Positions 5,312-7,034 of a DNA stretch of 7,034 nucleotides are shown here, one piece after another. The stretch is from Phycisphaerae bacterium. Lineage in GTDB: Bacteria > Planctomycetota > Phycisphaerae > UBA1845. The stretch's first letter is position 1. Each line of letters opens with the position of its first letter. Position numbers and translations under genes: made by a program. The notes beneath the pieces are model-generated. The model saw only the letters and a program-made list of their open reading frames with translations. It had not been told where the DNA came from and searched no databases. Location of the stretch: assembly GCA_029260195.1 (NCBI GenBank), contig JAJDDS010000204.1, positions 1 to 7,034 of the forward strand. The letters are read 5' to 3'.

Positions 5312-7034
5312 CGGGGCTTCTTTCCCTCATCGATCACCTTGCCTTCAATACGCTCAGTCGTATTCGAGGCATCCCTCGGGACTTCACCTCGCGACGGTGC
5401 CGCGGGTCGGAGGCGACCAACCTGAACGACGGCGGTGTTGGTTTGGCCGATCGAGATCGGGCGGCGCCGTGCGTCGCGTAACATTGTGCCGGCTTTGTTC
5501 ACTTCGACGGTGAACGTGCCGTTTGCATCACGTGAAGGCACGAAAACAAACGTGCCTAAGTAGAGATTCTGGCTAATGGCGTCGGCGCTGCCTTCCCAAA
5601 GCGACGAGACCATCCGTTGGCGTTCGGCGTTGGCGATGACAATCGCTGATTGGCTCGCGAACAAGTAGTCCTCGCGGTCCTCGTCGATGAATATCTCGTT
5701 GAGGGCGAGTTGTCCGGACGGTCCGCCCTTCATCGCAAGGCTGATCTCGTAGAGGCGCACGTCGGCTGCGCCGCTGACGTACACATCAATCACCGCCGCT
5801 TCGCCCGGTGCGACTTGCTGCTCAGCTGGGAGCAAGGTCACTTGTGCGGGGCCGGTGGCGGCGGGTGGCGGATCGGGTTGCGACTGGCTTTGACAACTTG
5901 GGAACGGATACGGAACGCTGAAAAAGGATTGTATCCAGCACAGCAAGTCGTCGCCGTCGATGACGCCATCTGGTGTTTGCGGGCACAAGTCAGCGCGCCA
6001 ATGGGGCAGCGCATCCCGGTATGCGTCGACGAAGATGAGCAAGTCGAGCCCGTTGGTGGTTTCGTCGCCGTTCAGGTCGCCCCACGCTGACGACCGAACC
6101 TCCGCTGGAGCAGCCGGGGTGAGGTTTGGGCAAGTGGCCGCGTCGAAGATGCTGTTGACCGTGTAAGACGCGTTTGGAATAATGTCGGCGTCGAACACGC
6201 GGACCGTGTCCCACTGATCGGGCGACTGGAAGACGGGGTCGATGCCGAGCGTGCCGTCGATTTGAACGTAGGCAGCTACACACGACACGTCGGGGTTGTC
6301 GGGATCGCCGGTGACGAAGATGGCCATGTCAGCCGGGCACGACGGTGGGGTGACGGCCAAGTAGCGCGGACTCTCGGCCATGGTCTCCGGGTCGGGTACG
6401 ACGAATACCGTAGTCGACGACGACGAGACGCAGTTGTTCACGTCCGTGACCGTGAGCGTGTACTCGCCCGGTACGGCTGGCGAGACCGTTGGGTTCTGAA
6501 GAAACGACGTGAAGCCGTTCGGGCCGGTCCATTGGTAGTTCAATGCACCAGGGGGATCGGCATGCAGGTTCACGCCGTCGCCTTCGCAGACCGGTCCGCT
6601 GTTGGTTGCCGTGGCCGACGGTCCGGCAGGCAGGACTTCGATGGTCAGGTTGGTGATAGTGCCGACGCCGGCAGGTTCGGTGGCCCAGAAGGGATCGCCG
6701 GTTTCGCCTTGCTTGATCACGGTGGCCGAGACGTTTGTTACGCTGAGCGTGTAGATGCCGGGTTCGTTCGGTACGGTCACCGTGCCCGTGACCAGGATCG
6801 TCTCCGTATAGCCGACGCCGGTGATGACGTCGCCGATGGGAAACGGCGCGTTGTCCTCCGTGTTGTTGAGCGTGTTCTGGGCGCCGCCAACCTCGACCAG
6901 ACCGCCGCTCACGACCCGGCCTCCGAATCCGGCAGGGGCCGTGACCCCCAGCGGGCGCGCGAAATTCAATATTAGTTCGTTCGTTGGCATATCTGCCGGT
7001 TGCAACGGACCACCGTCAAATAAAAGGTCCAACG
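5308..7034 (-). CDS. Large secreted multidomain protein with PKD/Ig-like, dockerin-like and cohesin-like domains, 5' end cut by the window
   Basis: The frame is open to the right edge. The first full codon, TTG at 7030-7032, is probably an internal Leu, so at least 574 residues are seen. Visible order: residues 15-135, the end of a beta-rich, probably cohesin-like domain (GGAQNTLNN, PGIYTLSVTNVSA); residues 145-212, a PKD/Ig-like domain (CEGDGVNLHA, LNYQWTGPNG, PGEYTLTVTDVNNC); residues 220-310, a beta-rich linker of a kind frequent in planctomycete exoproteins (WDTVRVFDADIIPNASY); residues 318-376, a dockerin-like pair (D319, N321, D323, N327, D330, then D355, D359, D362, ending YPFP); residues 397-530, a cohesin-like domain (VAPGEAAVIDVYV, VRLYEISLAMKGG); and a charged tail of about 36 residues ending EGKKPR. 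No transmembrane anchor or LPXTG-like or PEP-CTERM signal is seen at the C-terminus. The gene is coupled to the small secreted gene downstream. The function is probably structural or adhesive. No catalytic domain is visible in this part. Confidence 0.85.
   Translation of the reverse strand, partial: LDLLFDGGPLQPADMPTNELILNFARPLGVTAPAGFGGRVVSGGLVEVGGAQNTLNNTEDNAPFPIGDVITGVGYTETILVTGTVTVPNEPGIYTLSVTNVSATVIKQGETGDPFWATEPAGVGTITNLTIEVLPAGPSATATNSGPVCEGDGVNLHADPPGALNYQWTGPNGFTSFLQNPTVSPAVPGEYTLTVTDVNNCVSSSSTTVFVVPDPETMAESPRYLAVTPPSCPADMAIFVTGDPDNPDVSCVAAYVQIDGTLGIDPVFQSPDQWDTVRVFDADIIPNASYTVNSIFDAATCPNLTPAAPAEVRSSAWGDLNGDETTNGLDLLIFVDAYRDALPHWRADLCPQTPDGVIDGDDLLCWIQSFFSVPYPFPSCQSQSQPDPPPAATGPAQVTLLPAEQQVAPGEAAVIDVYVSGAADVRLYEISLAMKGGPSGQLALNEIFIDEDREDYLFASQSAIVIANAERQRMVSSLWEGSADAISQNLYLGTFVFVPSRDANGTFTVEVNKAGTMLRDARRRPISIGQTNTAVVQVGRLRPAAPSRGEVPRDASNTTERIEGKVIDEGKKPR

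Noticed and set aside
6262..6975. Long plus-strand open frame (237 codons) opposite the large exoprotein gene
   Set aside because: It is antisense to a frame with clear PKD/Ig-like and beta-sandwich sequence. Its translation is Arg/Gly/Val-rich without domains, as expected for the complement of GC-rich coding DNA.

Overview
The window looks like accessory DNA from a GC-rich bacterium, most likely a member of the Planctomycetota. The main reason is the right third. It encodes secreted proteins with cohesin-like beta-sandwich domains and dockerin-like calcium-loop pairs, written in the style common in planctomycete exoproteins (a GDLDGDGDVDLDD loop, and a 'RADL...PDGVIDGDDLL...YPFP' repeat). 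This taxonomic call is inference from protein style. No rRNA or other marker gene is present.

Layout. (1) Positions 1-150, + strand: the last 49 codons of a DDE transposase from an insertion sequence that enters from the left. (2) 361-3345, - strand: one large intact gene for a 994-residue protein with an N-terminal PHP metallo-phosphoesterase domain followed by a split ABC/SMC-type ATPase. This is the architecture named TrlF-family AAA-like ATPase, usually met in defence or mobile regions. (3) 3355-4134: wreckage. It holds a start-less reading-frame tail that ends 9 bases before the ATPase gene, the frameshifted N-terminal domain of a tyrosine recombinase on +, and a truncated GIY-YIG nuclease-like gene on -. 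(4) 4135-4582: no convincing gene, but a cluster of five GATC sites including a 7-bp inverted repeat. (5) 4583-7034, - strand: two overlapping genes (ATGA stop/start overlap). The first is a long secreted multidomain protein running off the right edge, the second a small protein with a signal peptide. The two share a homologous cohesin-like domain and each carries a dockerin-like pair.

How it fits together. The PHP-ATPase gene is the only complete gene in the left 4.1 kb. It is bracketed by an insertion-sequence end on one side and dead recombinase and nuclease fragments on the other, as expected for cargo left behind in an eroded mobile or defence island. The upstream reading-frame tail may be what remains of a partner gene. 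The right-hand pair is a separate, translationally coupled extracellular-protein operon. Its domains suggest that the two products could bind each other or a common surface scaffold. No tRNA, rRNA, CRISPR array or strong terminator was recognised.
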